Source: Vulcanisaeta sp. JCM 16161 (GTDB lineage Archaea; Thermoproteota; Thermoprotei; Thermoproteales; Thermocladiaceae). From it: DNA of 64,000 nt. Below the pieces are notes generated by a model. It was not told where the DNA came from, did not search any database, and saw only the letters and a program-made list of their open reading frames with translations. Shown piece by piece: positions 9,253 through 22,056 of the stretch. Numbering within the stretch: the stretch's first letter is position 1; the number at the start of each line of letters is the position of its first letter. The stretch is taken from contig NZ_BBDO01000001.1 in the NCBI RefSeq assembly GCF_001316285.1, positions 186,001-250,000 of the forward strand, written 5' to 3'. Position numbers and translations under genes: made by a program.

Positions 9253-11460
9253 TTAAACGTTGGCTATACCCAAGGCCTTAAGTACTGGTTTACCAAGGGC
9301 TCTCCTAAATCTAAAGAGCATTCCAAATATGACTATGGCAAAGCCAAATGCCGCTACTAGGTCGCCAATCATCCTAAGCCAGACGAACTCATCAACCAGT
9401 GGTAATTCCCAGAAGCCGGGGTGACCGCTTGGCGTTATTATAGTCTTTATAAACCAATAGCCATATTTAAGTTCATAAATGAGTTGAAGCACGCCAAGGG
9501 GTACTAATGATAATAATGCCTGGAGATAGAAGCCAATGCCTATGATAATGGCTGCCCACCTCATGTACCTAAGATCCTTATCATCAAAGCCACCAGATAG
9601 TGTGAAGGCAACCACCCACATCAATATGCTAGGCAGGCCATAAGCCAATGGAAAGGCCAGGTGAGCATGCGCCATAGTAGTTTGGGCATCATGTAAATAG
9701 TAATTAAGTAATGGTAGGTTTATGAGGCCAGCACCGAAGGCAACAACCCCGATCCCACCGCCTATCCCCGCCACGAGGGCGTACGTTAATAGGGTCTTCT
9801 GAAACTCAGTCCTAACCTCTCCTCTACGCCAAAGCAATATTACATATATTATGACAAAGCCCAGGGGTATTGCTTCAAGTGTACTCATTACGGCACCAAC
9901 ATACATCCAAAATGTGGGCAATCCATTAAAGTAATAATGATGGGCAGTCCCAATCATGCCGGTTATTATCTCTAGAGTTGCATCCATACCGCTAACCACA
10001 ACACCCAATTTAGGTGGTATCAAACCTGCCACCACCAGGAGCACCACAATAACGGTAACCACGATAGGAGGCCAAAAGCCTCAACAAAGGCATGTATTGT
10101 CATCCACCTAAAGTATTCATCAACCTGAAAGTCGGGCCATGGTTGAATTATCGGTAAGGCACCTATGAAGGCACCTGCCGCAGTGCCTGCAATGGCTATT
10201 GATAATATCTTGGCAAATGGTTTCAATACGTCGGGCGCGGTTTTAGAAGCCTTATTCCATAGATATGATACGTAACCCAGCATTGCCGTTATTAATATAA
10301 GCCATAATGTACCTTGTGTCGTTACGTCCCTACTGAGCGCCTATTATGAACCACCACGGTGATGGTATCAACTGAAGATAGCTAGTCCATATGCCAAGTA
10401 AGGTGCCGACGGAGACTAATACGCCGATAACTAATACCGTAAGTACCTGCCTTCTAGTTATGTTTAGTCCGAAGTAAGGAAATACAAAGAACGAGAAGGC
10501 TATCCATGTCACAGCTATCCAAAGTACAGCTAATGTATAGTGAAGAGCCCTACTAACATTGAAGGGTAGTATTGGTACTAGGTTTATGCCATATAATGAT
10601 GTATCTACGTATAAATGCATTGTATAGGCACCAAGAAGTCCCTGAATACCAAGGGCTATTCCGGCAAGTAAGAAAGCAAGTAAAGTAAGTCTTTGCGCGT
10701 CGTTGGGCGGTGGTAATTGTATGTTTAGCCTTGGTTCATTCCAGTAATCCATGAGCTTAAGTACTACGTAGCCTGCCATGGGCATTACAATGAGCATTAT
10801 TGTGAATAACGTGATCCAGGAGGCATAGGTCACGTTAGCTGTAGGTTCAATTAAGCCTGGTATATATGGGAAGCCATTGGTATAGCCCTGCAATGCAATC
10901 ATAAAGCTCCACGTGAAGTAGGCAACCAAGTCCTTAATCACGGTCTCGTTAGTTATTAGGTCGGGCTTTAACCTAAATTGCTCAGATGCCGGTCCAAGCA
11001 TCCAAGAATAAAACTTCACAGCATTGTAGAATCCCTGGGCGAAGTCGTTGCTAACCACAACGACATCCCCCTTGGGAGTTGGATCCACCTTGACTGGCAT
11101 TAGCTCCTGCTTTATTATTGCCATAGCACTCGCATTATCCTGGGGCACAGCATCAAAGCCCAGGTAATGCGCCGCTGTATCCTCATAGATCCTCAGCGTG
11201 TATGACGTGAAGTCAATACCGAAATAACTACCCATACCAAGTATTGAGCCGTAATCCATGAGTCCGTACTTCTGGAAGTAATACTTTCCCATGACCACGT
11301 CGCTGTACGTAAATAATACAGTACCATTTTCAGTAACCACGGCTGCAGGTATTGGTGGTAAGTGCGTAAATGTGTACCATGCCATAACGCCGTAGGCCAC
11401 GTAAACGAGTATCGTAACCACAAGCACAACCCGAGGCCATACCGAATTGTGCTTAGCCAT
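9253..11460 (-). CDS. norB: Quinol-dependent nitric oxide reductase, single-chain NorB/qNOR type (frameshifted)
   Basis: Haem-copper-oxidase superfamily membrane enzyme reducing 2 NO to N2O. Three frames join (near 10333 and 10065) into ~735 residues, the length of single-chain quinol NORs. The N-terminal extension after a first membrane anchor faces outside (TYSDVVMGKYYFQKYGLMDYG). Core motifs: ALHYTLAVLW, RWMTIHAFVEA (FeB His and the catalytic Glu), GTAHHYYFNGLP (two FeB His), MSTLEAIPLG and MAHAHLAFPLAYG (haem His ligands). One break is a TT read as T (CTCCTATCG), the other lies by GGCGCTCAG. ATG at 11460 is preferred to TTG at 11469. It completes NO detoxification downstream of nitrate reduction. 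Confidence 0.9.
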
Positions 11461-11674
11461 ATCGATCAATAACTGTTTACGACTTAGTTAATTAATATCG
11501 TAATAACCTAAATAGTTTGATGGTATTTAATGCTCATCAATGTTTAGATTTATATTTAATTCTATTTAAATACATACATTCAATAAGCACCTCGTTGAAA
11601 GTACGGGTCATTTAACGATTAGAATTAATGATAAGGCTTTTATTGAGGGATGGCATTACCCTAGATGTAGGTTC

Positions 11675-12156
11675 ATGTTGCCCGAACAACTTAGTAAGCC
11701 TTGGAAGGATTTACGGGCGTATATCGAGGCCAGGAGGCTGAGGCTTTAGCCGAGGCCAGGTTGGCATTGAGGTTGTTGGTTGAGGGTTATACTAGGAACG
11801 CCGCTGGTAAGGCGTTTCAGGCGTTTAAATCGTTGCTCGCAGCATTAGCTGGTGAGAGGAGGGAGGAGCTTCGCGGTAGTGTTAAGAATATTGATAAGGT
11901 AATAGCCTACATGCCCACCTCCATGATTCGCGACATGGGTAAACTACTCGGTCTCGAGAGGGAGTCCCTGATAGCGTTGGCGCTTCATCAATACCAATAT
12001 AATGGCGCCGATCCTGAAGGTGTCATGAGTATATACCCATCAAGGGATGCCGCAGCAAAGGACATATGTAGCCTATTGAATAATGTGGCTAAGGTTCTTG
12101 GCGATGAATCACTAAAGCAGGAACTAGATAATGTATGCAGGTCTTTTCAGGGATAA
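11675..12156 (+). CDS. PaREP1 family protein (copy d, frameshifted)
   Basis: About 160 residues after joining frames near 11733, where AGGAGG should read AGGGAGG. The start MLPEQLSKPWKDLRAYIEAR matches the PWKDL start of copy c. The core reads YTRNAAGKAFQAFKSLLAAL, followed by DKVIAYMPTSMIRDMGKLLG and ALHQYQYNGADPEGVMS, the same motif order as copies a and c. The C-terminal tail is longer and acidic. It lies 4.5 kb from the other three copies, between NO reductase (divergent) and a zinc-finger-like gene (convergent). Function unknown. Confidence 0.78.
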
Positions 12157-12188
12157 TTTTTATTTTCAATGAAATGCGTGAGCCATCC

Positions 12189-12482
12189 TTAGCTGACCAT
12201 CGGCACTTCCTCGGGCGCGACCTCGTCAGGCATGAACCTGTTAGTCAATACGTGACCTTTCCTTAAGTGCTCAAGAGCCTCCTCAAGGTCAAAGATTGGG
12301 TGCTTACAGTCTATGCAGTAAACCCAACCATACGTTGATAATGCCTCCCTTAACCGATTCTCGGCATCCTTCGAGAAATGACTATACCTGGCACCCTCCT
12401 CCTTCGGGACTATGCGGTCCTTATAATAACCAAACCACATGTGGATGGCATGGGGTACGAACTCCTCCTCACTCTCGCTCAT
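12189..12482 (-). CDS. Small zinc-finger-like conserved hypothetical protein
   Basis: A 97-residue acidic protein that I cannot name. Its middle carries CIDCKHPIFDLEEALEHLRKGH, a CxxC pair followed by two His spaced as in a C2H2-like finger, so one zinc site is likely. The N-terminus (HAIHMWFGYYKDR) is aromatic-rich and the C-terminus is acidic and proline-rich. Complete, uninterrupted and convergent with PaREP1 copy d. The following gap 12483-12760 is AT-rich and holds the promoter of the ferredoxin oxidoreductase genes. Confidence 0.55.
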   Translation of the reverse strand: MSESEEEFVPHAIHMWFGYYKDRIVPKEEGARYSHFSKDAENRLREALSTYGWVYCIDCKHPIFDLEEALEHLRKGHVLTNRFMPDEVAPEEVPMVS

Positions 12483-12698
12483 TAATTACTTACAAAGTGA
12501 GGAAGTGTTTAAACTTTTATTAAGAAATTTTTCAATATTTTATGGAATTTTCATTAATTATTTGATATTAATTCCTGATTTAGGGAATAGTATCTATTGA
12601 ATGATGGATATTCTTGCTAATAATTTTTTAAATTATCTATGTCAATTTAAAATAATTAATAATTAACAACTGTATTCTAACTGGTAACTAAAGGACTC

Positions 12699-12708
12699 TT
12701 TTTATATC
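12699..12708 (+). promoter_or_regulatory. TATA box of the 2-oxoacid:ferredoxin oxidoreductase operon
   Basis: TTTTATATC is centred about 26 bases upstream of ~12730. From there a short leader would include a nine-codon ATG frame (12735-12764, MVSAVGDVR) whose TGA overlaps the ATG of the alpha-subunit gene. Confidence 0.5.
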
Positions 12709-12760
12709 GGATCTTGCTGTGCTCCTTGATAAATATGGTGAGTGCAGTGGGTGATGTGAG

Positions 12761-15589
<2,829 letters not shown>

Positions 15590-15662
15590 GGCAGCCCTTA
15601 CTTCGTCCTCTTTAAAATGGTGTCCGCAATCTTTATATTTAACCAACTATGTTATTGGCGCA

Positions 15663-16427
15663 ATGTCGTTATACTACGATTTAGTACCGACAGGAATTCC
15701 TGGGCTTGACGAGGCATTAGGCGGTGGGTTAATTAGGGGTAGGACATACCTAATTAGTGGCGAGACTGGCACGGGCAAGACCTTACTGTCGCTATCGTTC
15801 TTAATAAACGGTATTTATAAATACGGTGAGCCGGGCATTTACGTATCCGTTGATGAGACCTACGACCAACTAATGAATGGTGTTAGGAGGTTTGGTTGGG
15901 ATCTCGAGGCGCTTAGGGAGCAGGGTTACCTAGAGGTCCTTATACCCGAGATGGACATTATCGAGAAGATTAGGGAGAAGGACCCAATAACAATAGCCAG
16001 GTCCCTGGTCTACACAATAGCCGATTACGCAAAGTCCCTGGAAGCCCAGAGACTGGTCATAGACCCAATAGCGCCCCTGGTCACACTGGAGAAGGACGTA
16101 CAGGTACTTAGGGAGTACATTAGGGCCCTGGTCATGGGTATTGAGAGGGAGGTTGGCGTGACGACGATAATAACCACGGAAATACCAACAGGGGCCAGAG
16201 TAATATCTAGGTACGGAGTTGAGGAGTTCCTGGCAGCCGGCGTATTCGTAATGGGGCTAGCCCAAACAACCGAGGGAGACTTCAAGAGGTACCTATTCAT
16301 CAGGAAGATGAGGTGGCAAGCCGTACAACCAACAATACTCGAGGTCGAAATACAACCAAAGGTTGGCGTAGTCGTTAAGGGACCACTTAAGGATGTCCAC
16401 ATACCGTTCTACGCATTAATGATTTAA
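15663..16427 (+). CDS. KaiC-like RecA-superfamily ATPase
   Basis: A 254-residue single KaiC domain. Walker A is GETGTGKT near residue 33, preceded by the family start DLVPTGIPGLDEALGGGLIRG; YVSVDETYDQLMNG follows; Walker B is LVIDPIAPLV. Single-domain KaiC-like proteins are abundant in archaea and have been linked to signalling, motility and recombination, with few defined roles. A longer in-frame opening exists from 15576, but the ATG at 15663 matches the family N-terminus and leaves a normal gap after the beta subunit stop. Same strand as the oxidoreductase genes, so co-transcription is possible. Confidence 0.88.
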   Translation: MSLYYDLVPTGIPGLDEALGGGLIRGRTYLISGETGTGKTLLSLSFLINGIYKYGEPGIYVSVDETYDQLMNGVRRFGWDLEALREQGYLEVLIPEMDIIEKIREKDPITIARSLVYTIADYAKSLEAQRLVIDPIAPLVTLEKDVQVLREYIRALVMGIEREVGVTTIITTEIPTGARVISRYGVEEFLAAGVFVMGLAQTTEGDFKRYLFIRKMRWQAVQPTILEVEIQPKVGVVVKGPLKDVHIPFYALMI

Positions 16428-16442
16428 GAATTGAATTAAGAA

Positions 16443-17509
16443 TTACCTATTACGTTTACCTTCAATGAATTCCACAAGCCATTGGTAAGCAACGTCAGGC
16501 GGTGCATGGACTGGTGGGTTCTTGAAGGCCCATGCAGATAGGCTAATGAGTGGTCCGCCAACCTCCCTATCCATTGCCAGTTTCACTACCCTGACTATGT
16601 CGATCATAACGCCGGCGTTGTTGAATGGGTCGTAAACCTCCAGGTCAACCCTTATCCTGATTGGTATGTTTGCGAATCCGCGGGCCTCAATGAGCATATG
16701 CGCGATCTTCCTACTACCGAGGAACTTTATGTAGGCTACGGGCGATATGTATGCGTCGAAGTCCTCACCCTCCGCCATCCTCTTCACGGCCTCCGTCTTA
16801 GTCCTCTCCTTCTGACCCTTCCTATACATTAGGTTTAGGAAGTCCGGTGTACCGCCAACGTTTAGTTGGTATGTGCCCTCAATCTTAACACCCCTTAACG
16901 CCAATAGCCTAATTATGGTCTTGTGGAGGACTGTGGCGCCCAATTGGTTCTGTACGTCATCACCAGCGAGGGGTAACTTCGCCTTCTCAAACTTTTCCTG
17001 CCACCCTCTAGATGTGGCTATTACCGATGGCATGGCATTCACAAAGGCAGTCCCACTCCTTAAGGCGGCCTCAGCATACGCCTCACTCGCCCTCTGGGCC
17101 CCTGTCGGTAGGTAGTTAATGAGTATGTGCGCGTTCGTGCTTTCCAACTCCCTTATAACATCCTCGAGAGAGCCTCCGTAATCGGTATGAAGGAATTCCT
17201 CAATTGATCAGCAACACCATCGAGTAATGGACCCGCCCTAACAATAACGCCCAACTTACCAACATCAATTATTTTAGGCGCATTGTTTGGTTCCGTGAAT
17301 ATTGCCTCGCCGAGGTCCTTACCGACCTTGCGTGAGTCAACGTCGAAGGCAGCAACGATCCTAATGTCCCTTGGCTCATACGGTCCAATGCGTTGAAACG
17401 CGAGTCCGACAGGCTCAGGCTCGACCTCGCAGTACTTGAGCCCCTGGATGAAGGCTGAGGCTGTATTACCAACGCCGGCTATCGCCACGTTGATGCTTGA
17501 CTTCATCAT
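16443..17509 (-). CDS. ino1: Myo-inositol-1-phosphate synthase (frameshifted)
   Basis: NAD-dependent isomerase converting glucose 6-phosphate to L-myo-inositol 1-phosphate, needed for archaeal inositol lipids and di-inositol-phosphate solutes. About 355 residues once two frames join near 17205. The Rossmann start is VAIAGVGNTASAFIQGL; downstream features include ILINYLPTGAQRASEAYAEAAL, FVNAMPSVIA, LPLAGDDVQNQLGATVLHK and NVGGTPDFLNL, the family's NAD and substrate motifs. The break is repaired by GCTGATCAATTG reading GCTGAATCAATTG, giving VAESIEEFLHTDYGGSLED. Minus strand, possibly in one operon with the preceding two-helix membrane protein. Confidence 0.92.
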
Positions 17510-17554
17510 TCACGTAATATTAACAGCTATTAATAAAGGTTTCTCCCGATCAAT

Positions 17555-18042
17555 TTACTTACCCCTCAACACCGCACCCAGTATCAGGAGTACTACACCG
17601 GCTATCACGAGGCCCATGCTTACGATAGAGGATAGTACGAAGGGCATGAGCGTATTAACGCTAATTGTGCCGTAGGTATAATAAACCATCACATTCTCAC
17701 TATAATTATTTACAATAGACAACGTGCCCTGCTTGTTTCGGGTACATACACAACCACGTACTGGCCCTCAACACCCTCAGTCTCTAACTGGCCCGGCCCT
17801 GATGCAATCACTTGTAATGGCTTTCCTAGTGTGTCATTGTAGATAATCATTATTGTAGCACCGTTTTCTGGAACGGCTATTGTTATTGACGAGTTGGGTG
17901 GGACCAGGGTCTCATTACGTGCCCCGGTAACTAGGGTTTCAACGCCGCTTGTTATTCCTGAGCTTAGGTAAATACCTATGAGGAATATGACAATCCCAAG
18001 CACTATTAATGCACCGCCCGTTATTAATAATCCCTTCCTCAT
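17555..18042 (-). CDS. Two-helix membrane protein with external domain (frameshifted)
   Basis: I do not recognise this family. The joined product (~162 residues) has an N-terminal membrane helix (LLITGGALIVLGIVIFLIGIY), an extracellular beta-rich domain with VPENGATIMIIYND and VIASGPGQLE, and after a frame change near 17727 a second helix (IVSMGLVIAGVVLLILGAVL) before a short basic end. Reading AGCAGGGC as AGCCAGGGC fixes the frame. The layout (external domain between two anchors) is common in archaeal surface proteins of unknown role. 46 bases upstream of the inositol-phosphate synthase start. Confidence 0.6.
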
Positions 18043-18105
18043 TATTTCGCTATCAGAATGAATTATTTAATAAGTAATTCTCACTCTGATGAATTAGGAT
18101 TAGGC

Positions 18106-18705
18106 ATGTTCGTGGCGATTGAGGGTATAGACGGTGTTGGTAAGTCAACGGTAATATCCATGCTGAGGAAGAAACTGGAGGAGGATGGTTATAGGGTATA
18201 CACCACGGCCGAGCCCAGTCAATCACCCATTGGCAGGTTAATAAGGGATTGGCTCCTTAAGCCGGGCTCGAACGTGGCCCACCCATCAATATTCGCCCTA
18301 CTCTTCACGGCTGATAGGGTTCAGCATTACTATGGTGAGGTTAAGCCCATGCTCGATGAAGGTTACCTAGTCATTACTGAGCGTTATATGGAGTCGACAT
18401 TGGCATATCAAGGCGCAATGGGGCTGCAGCAGGAGTGGTTGATGGAGCTTCATAGGTTTGTGCCTAAGCCAGACCTAACAATAATTCTTGATGCGCCCAT
18501 CGATACCGTGATTAATAGACTACGTAGCAGGCGTGAGCTCGAGGTTTTCGAAATCAATAGGGAATTCCTCATTAAGGTTAGGGATATCCTGCTGAGGCGG
18601 GCATTGATGAATAACTACCCAGTGGTCAATGCCAATAGGGACCTGGGTGTTGTTGTTGATGATGTTTACGGCTTAATAATTAATGCATTGAGGAGGGTAG
18701 CTTAA
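18106..18705 (+). CDS. tmk: Thymidylate kinase
   Basis: Phosphorylates dTMP to dTDP. 199 residues from the ATG at 18106 (MFVAIEGIDGVGKST), the family start with P-loop GIDGVGKST; the frame is open to 18058 but those 16 residues are not conserved. Further motifs: AEPSQSPIGRLIR (the DR[YFH]-equivalent region follows as ITERYMESTLAYQG), PDLTIILDAPIDTVINRL and a LID region with RSRRELEVFE. Intact. Divergent from the two-helix membrane protein, with under 70 bases between. Confidence 0.93.
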   Translation: MFVAIEGIDGVGKSTVISMLRKKLEEDGYRVYTTAEPSQSPIGRLIRDWLLKPGSNVAHPSIFALLFTADRVQHYYGEVKPMLDEGYLVITERYMESTLAYQGAMGLQQEWLMELHRFVPKPDLTIILDAPIDTVINRLRSRRELEVFEINREFLIKVRDILLRRALMNNYPVVNANRDLGVVVDDVYGLIINALRRVA

Positions 18706-18732
18706 ATAGGCGTAATGCGGTAATACCTTGAT

Positions 18733-19715
18733 ATGTCTGTTAGGATGATAGACATCACCAGTAAGGAACCTGTCTATAGGGAGGCCATTGCCACGGGCTT
18801 CCTGAGGGTTGATGAGGACACAATGAGCGAGTTAATGAAGACTGGCGTTAGCGGCCTTGGTAATGCGGCAGCCGTAGCTAAGGTAACGGCGATAAACGCG
18901 ACAAAGACGGCTTGGAAATACATACCGCTTCTTCACCCGGTGCCGATTACGTATATCGAGGCCAGGACGCGCTATGAAAAGGATGGAATTAGAATGGCGG
19001 TGTTGGCTAGGACGAAGGCTCAGACCGGCGTTGAGATGGACGCACTGTTCGGCCTATTCACGGGCCTACTGGCTGCGTGGAATACGATTAAGGGGTGCAG
19101 TAGGACGTGCACGCCTGAGTGGGTCACAAACTTCATGGGTAAGCAGGTACAGACCTGCGGCTCAAGCCGTGTTGATGGGATGTTTGATATTAGGGTCGTT
19201 AGTAAGGTTAAGTCCGAGGATGGGGTAAGCCTATCGCTGGGTGACTTCGAGGAGAATGCCGGCGGTGCTCCCGTGGTTACGATGTTTGACGTTACCACAG
19301 AACCCACGTACTACGGTGAGGCATCGGCCAAGGGTTTCATAAGGCTTAGGGAGAACACCATTGAGTTGATTAGGCAGGGTAAGGTGGAGAAGGGCGATGT
19401 GGTCACAGTGGCCAAGGCGGCATCTATAATGGCAACTAAGAAGACCTGGGAGGTGTTACCGCTGGTCCACCTTAATTACATTACCTACGTTAATGCCGAT
19501 GTCAAGGTCGTTGAGGACGGTGTTGAGGTTTCTGTGGACACGCGTAATGTATCAAATACGGGCTCTGCGATGGAGCCGTATTCGCCGTTGGTGTTGGCCT
19601 ATTGACTGTTTGGGATATGGTAAAGAAGTATGAGAAGGATGAGAGGGGTCAATACCCATACACCGTTATTAAGGAGGTCAGGGTATTGAAGGCGCTTAAA
19701 ACGCCCGCCGTTTAG
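18733..19715 (+). CDS. moaC: Tandem MoaC fusion, cyclic pyranopterin monophosphate synthase (frameshifted)
   Basis: Two MoaC domains in one chain of ~327 residues; ordinary MoaC is ~160. MoaC converts the MoaA product to cyclic pyranopterin monophosphate for molybdopterin. Copy 1 (residues ~5-165) keeps the IPLLHP histidine and TGVEMDA glutamate but has GLGNA where E. coli has Lys51-Gly-Asp, and WNTIK where it has YDMCK. Copy 2 (~180-327) keeps EKGDV, WDMVKK and the second Glu, but has LVHL and TGSAMEA, losing Glu112. The frame change near 19572 is repaired by ATGGAGCC reading ATGGAGGCC. Copy 1 carries a Cys-rich insert (KGCSRTC, QTCGSS). Its stop shares TTAG with the convergent nucleotidyltransferase. 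Confidence 0.88.
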
Positions 19716-20400
19716 GCGTAGACCTCGGTTATTACCTTCTCAACCTCCTCAACATCCTTAACAGTGTCAACGGACTTCCAATAAACATCCCTATAAATAA
19801 CGCCCCTAATCCTCCTCTCACCAGCCAGTTTTGGGAATGCCGTGACCTCAATGTCGCCCTTATCAGGCAGGTACTTGAAAATGTCCTTGGTGAAGGCATA
19901 AACACCTGCATTAATTAGGTAGTCGAGTAGTGGCTTCTCCCTGAACTCCGTTATGAAGCCTCATGGTCGACATGGACGATTCCGTAGGGGCTTCTCATGG
20001 GGACTAGCGCTATTGTTGAGATGACGTTGCCATGCAATTCCTCTATTAATGGCTTGATTGATAGGTTCGTTATTATATCACCATTGAGCACTATGAATAC
20101 CTCATCCTCAAGGAACTTCATGGCATTCTTAATGGCGCCACCGGTGCCCAGGGGTTCCTCCTCAACACTATAGAATAACCTAACACCGAACTTGGACCCA
20201 TCACCCATGACCTCGAAGACCTTAGTCCTTAGGTAACCAACGGCTAGGACTATATCCTTAACACCCTGCTTACTAAGCCACTCAATCTGCCACTGGAGTA
20301 TTGGCTTACCACCAATCTCGATAAGTGGCTTTGGCCTATCCAATGTTAGTGGTTGAAGCCTCTTTCCAAAGCCTCCAGCCAGGATCAACGCCCTAACCAT
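19712..20400 (-). CDS. NDP-sugar nucleotidyltransferase (frameshifted)
   Basis: Transfers a nucleotide to a sugar 1-phosphate (mannose or glucose type; specificity not readable). About 229 residues: [21 protein letters not shown] at the N-terminus is the nucleotide-binding signature, with [31 protein letters not shown] and VLNGDIITN (metal-binding Asp) following. The C-terminal part lies in another frame from ~19970: [22 protein letters not shown] and [24 protein letters not shown] should read GAGGGCTTC. It lacks the C-terminal beta-helix of longer GlmU-like enzymes. Convergent with MoaC-MoaC. Confidence 0.87.
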
Positions 20401-20488
20401 TAATTGAGAATTAAATTAACCCTATTAATGCATTAAGGTTCATAAACCCAGATTTAAAGTTAAATTTATTAACTTAAACTCTAGGTTT

Positions 20489-21165
20489 ATGGAACATATG
20501 ATCGAGAAAGCACTGGAACTGCTTAGGCGGGGTAAAATAATCTTCATACACGACTCAGACGAAAGGGAGAACGAGGTTGATGCGGTGATTAGGCTGATTA
20601 CGTAACGCCATCAGTGATTACCTGGATGAGGAAGAATGCGGGCGGCTTAATATGCTTCGTGACCGAGGACTCAATAGGTAGGCAACTGGGCCTTGATTTT
20701 ATGAGCGATGTATTGCGTAAGGTCGGCTTTAATGGGCTGGTGAAGAGGCCTGGTTATGGTGATGACCCGGCATTCTCGATATACGTTAATCACGTGAAGA
20801 CAGCAACGGGTATTAGGGATAGGGATAGGGCGTTGACGATCACGAGACTCGCCGATGTGGTTAAGATGATTGGTGAGGGCAGGGTGATGGAAGCGCGTAA
20901 GGTCTTCTACGAGGAGTTCTATGCACCAGGTCATGTACCAATACTCCTGGGTAGGATTGGGCGTAGATTCGGGCATACTGAGCTATCCCTAATGCTTTCA
21001 AGGATGGCTGGGGTACCGCCAGCTCTTGTCATTGTTGAGATGCTCAGTGATGACGGTGGGGCATTAAGTAAAGATATAGTTGGTAAAATAGCTAATGAAT
21101 TAGGCACAGCACTTATAAGCGGTAGCGAAATAATTAGTGAGGCTAAGAGGCAGGGAATTATTTAA
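20489..21165 (+). CDS. ribB: 3,4-dihydroxy-2-butanone 4-phosphate synthase (frameshifted)
   Basis: Riboflavin pathway enzyme converting ribulose 5-phosphate to the four-carbon precursor plus formate. About 225 residues after joining frames near 20594, where ATTAGGCTG should read ATTAGGGCTG. Motifs: LLRRGKIIFIHDSDERENEVD (acidic metal and substrate loop), TPSVITWMRKNAGGLICF, YVNHVKTATGIRDRDRA (the HVD-T-TGISA-DRA equivalent), FYAPGHVPILLGRIGRRFGHTE and AGVPPALVIVEMLSDDGGALS. All catalytic regions present. Divergent from the nucleotidyltransferase across a short AT-rich promoter region. Confidence 0.92.
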
Positions 21166-21359
21166 ATAAATATATTTAAATAATAATCTATATAAGTGAA
21201 TAACCGTATTAACCCACGTATTATTAAAATACTCACTGCCTTGATATTGTTTAATCCCAAATTGTCATAATTATCATAAAATTTGATATTAGTAAAGAAA
21301 TTATGTGAGATTTAGCGTATTGAGACCGATATATTCGTCCGTTGCATTTCCAAGCGATG

Positions 21360-21370
21360 TTTTTAAATAC
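21360..21370 (+). promoter_or_regulatory. TATA box of the Cren7-like gene
   Basis: TTTTTAAATAC is centred ~34 bases before the ATG at 21399, giving a predicted leader of about 8 bases. This placement argues against the earlier in-frame starts at 21342 and 21381. Confidence 0.55.
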
Positions 21371-21398
21371 TCCCGAATCAATGAACTTATTGACCGGT

Positions 21399-21590
21399 AT
21401 GGTCACACTAGAGGATCTGGCTAAGAGGGAGTATGATGTTGAGGGTAGGAGGTTGAAGCCTACGAAGGTTTGGAAGGTTCAGCCTAAGGGTAGGAAGGGC
21501 TTTGTGATGGCCCTGTTCAAGACACCAGACGGAAAAACAGTCAGGAAGGTAATAGCCAAAGTAGACGAACAAGGAAACATAATAACCTAA
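21399..21590 (+). CDS. creN7: Cren7-like chromatin protein
   Basis: A 63-residue basic protein. The C-terminal ~45 residues match Cren7, the SH3-like DNA-bending chromatin protein of crenarchaea: [23 protein letters not shown] corresponds to the family's PEKVW-LAPKGRKGVKIGLFK core, followed by [14 protein letters not shown]. It would bind duplex DNA in the minor groove. The ATG at 21399 is chosen from the TATA position and length; the N-terminal [16 protein letters not shown] is longer and more acidic than in Sulfolobus Cren7. Complete and monocistronic. Confidence 0.78.
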   Translation: MVTLEDLAKREYDVEGRRLKPTKVWKVQPKGRKGFVMALFKTPDGKTVRKVIAKVDEQGNIIT

Positions 21591-21664
21591 GCGTTCAACA
21601 GGTATCAAAAATAACTCTCTAAAAATCAAATTTTTGTTTCCCTCTTATTTCCTCTAAAAATCTA

Positions 21665-21994
21665 ATGAATTGCTGGTTAATCCTTGTCAGGGATTGTTCG
21701 AGACCATGCAACTGCTCAAGCGAGCACCCACTAGTATTAAGTTCAAATCCAGGTATCGTAGAGAATGATAATGTAATAATTATTGATGAGGAGACAAGAA
21801 TACCATGTTGTATAGCTGCGGTTAATAAGATTAAGGTATCTCAGATTAATGATACACTAAGGGTACATATTTATCTAAAGGATTGCGGTGTTCTTAATGA
21901 GTATACTATGAACAGGATTATGAGTATTATAAGGTCTATGAATCCCATAATCACTGCAATAAACATAGACCAAAGTTTATGTGTGATATATTAA
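21665..21994 (+). CDS. Hypothetical small protein, cysteine-containing
   Basis: A 109-residue open frame I cannot assign. The N-terminus has four Cys within 20 residues (NCWLILVRDCSRPCNC), then alternating hydrophobic residues (DNVIIIDEETRIPCCIAAVNK, LRVHIYLKDCGVLNEY) that look like a small alpha/beta fold. Codon use resembles neighbours in the second half. It lies alone between Cren7 and the MFS gene. It may be real; the first ~25 residues are less convincing. Confidence 0.4.
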   Translation: MNCWLILVRDCSRPCNCSSEHPLVLSSNPGIVENDNVIIIDEETRIPCCIAAVNKIKVSQINDTLRVHIYLKDCGVLNEYTMNRIMSIIRSMNPIITAINIDQSLCVIY

Positions 21995-22056
21995 TTAAAA
22001 TTGAATATGAAAATGATGATAAAAGTTAAAAATAAAGAAATTAAAGACGTATTCTT

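Noticed and set aside
18058..18105. N-terminal extension of thymidylate kinase
   Set aside because: The 16 extra residues are not conserved; the P-loop start at 18106 matches the family.
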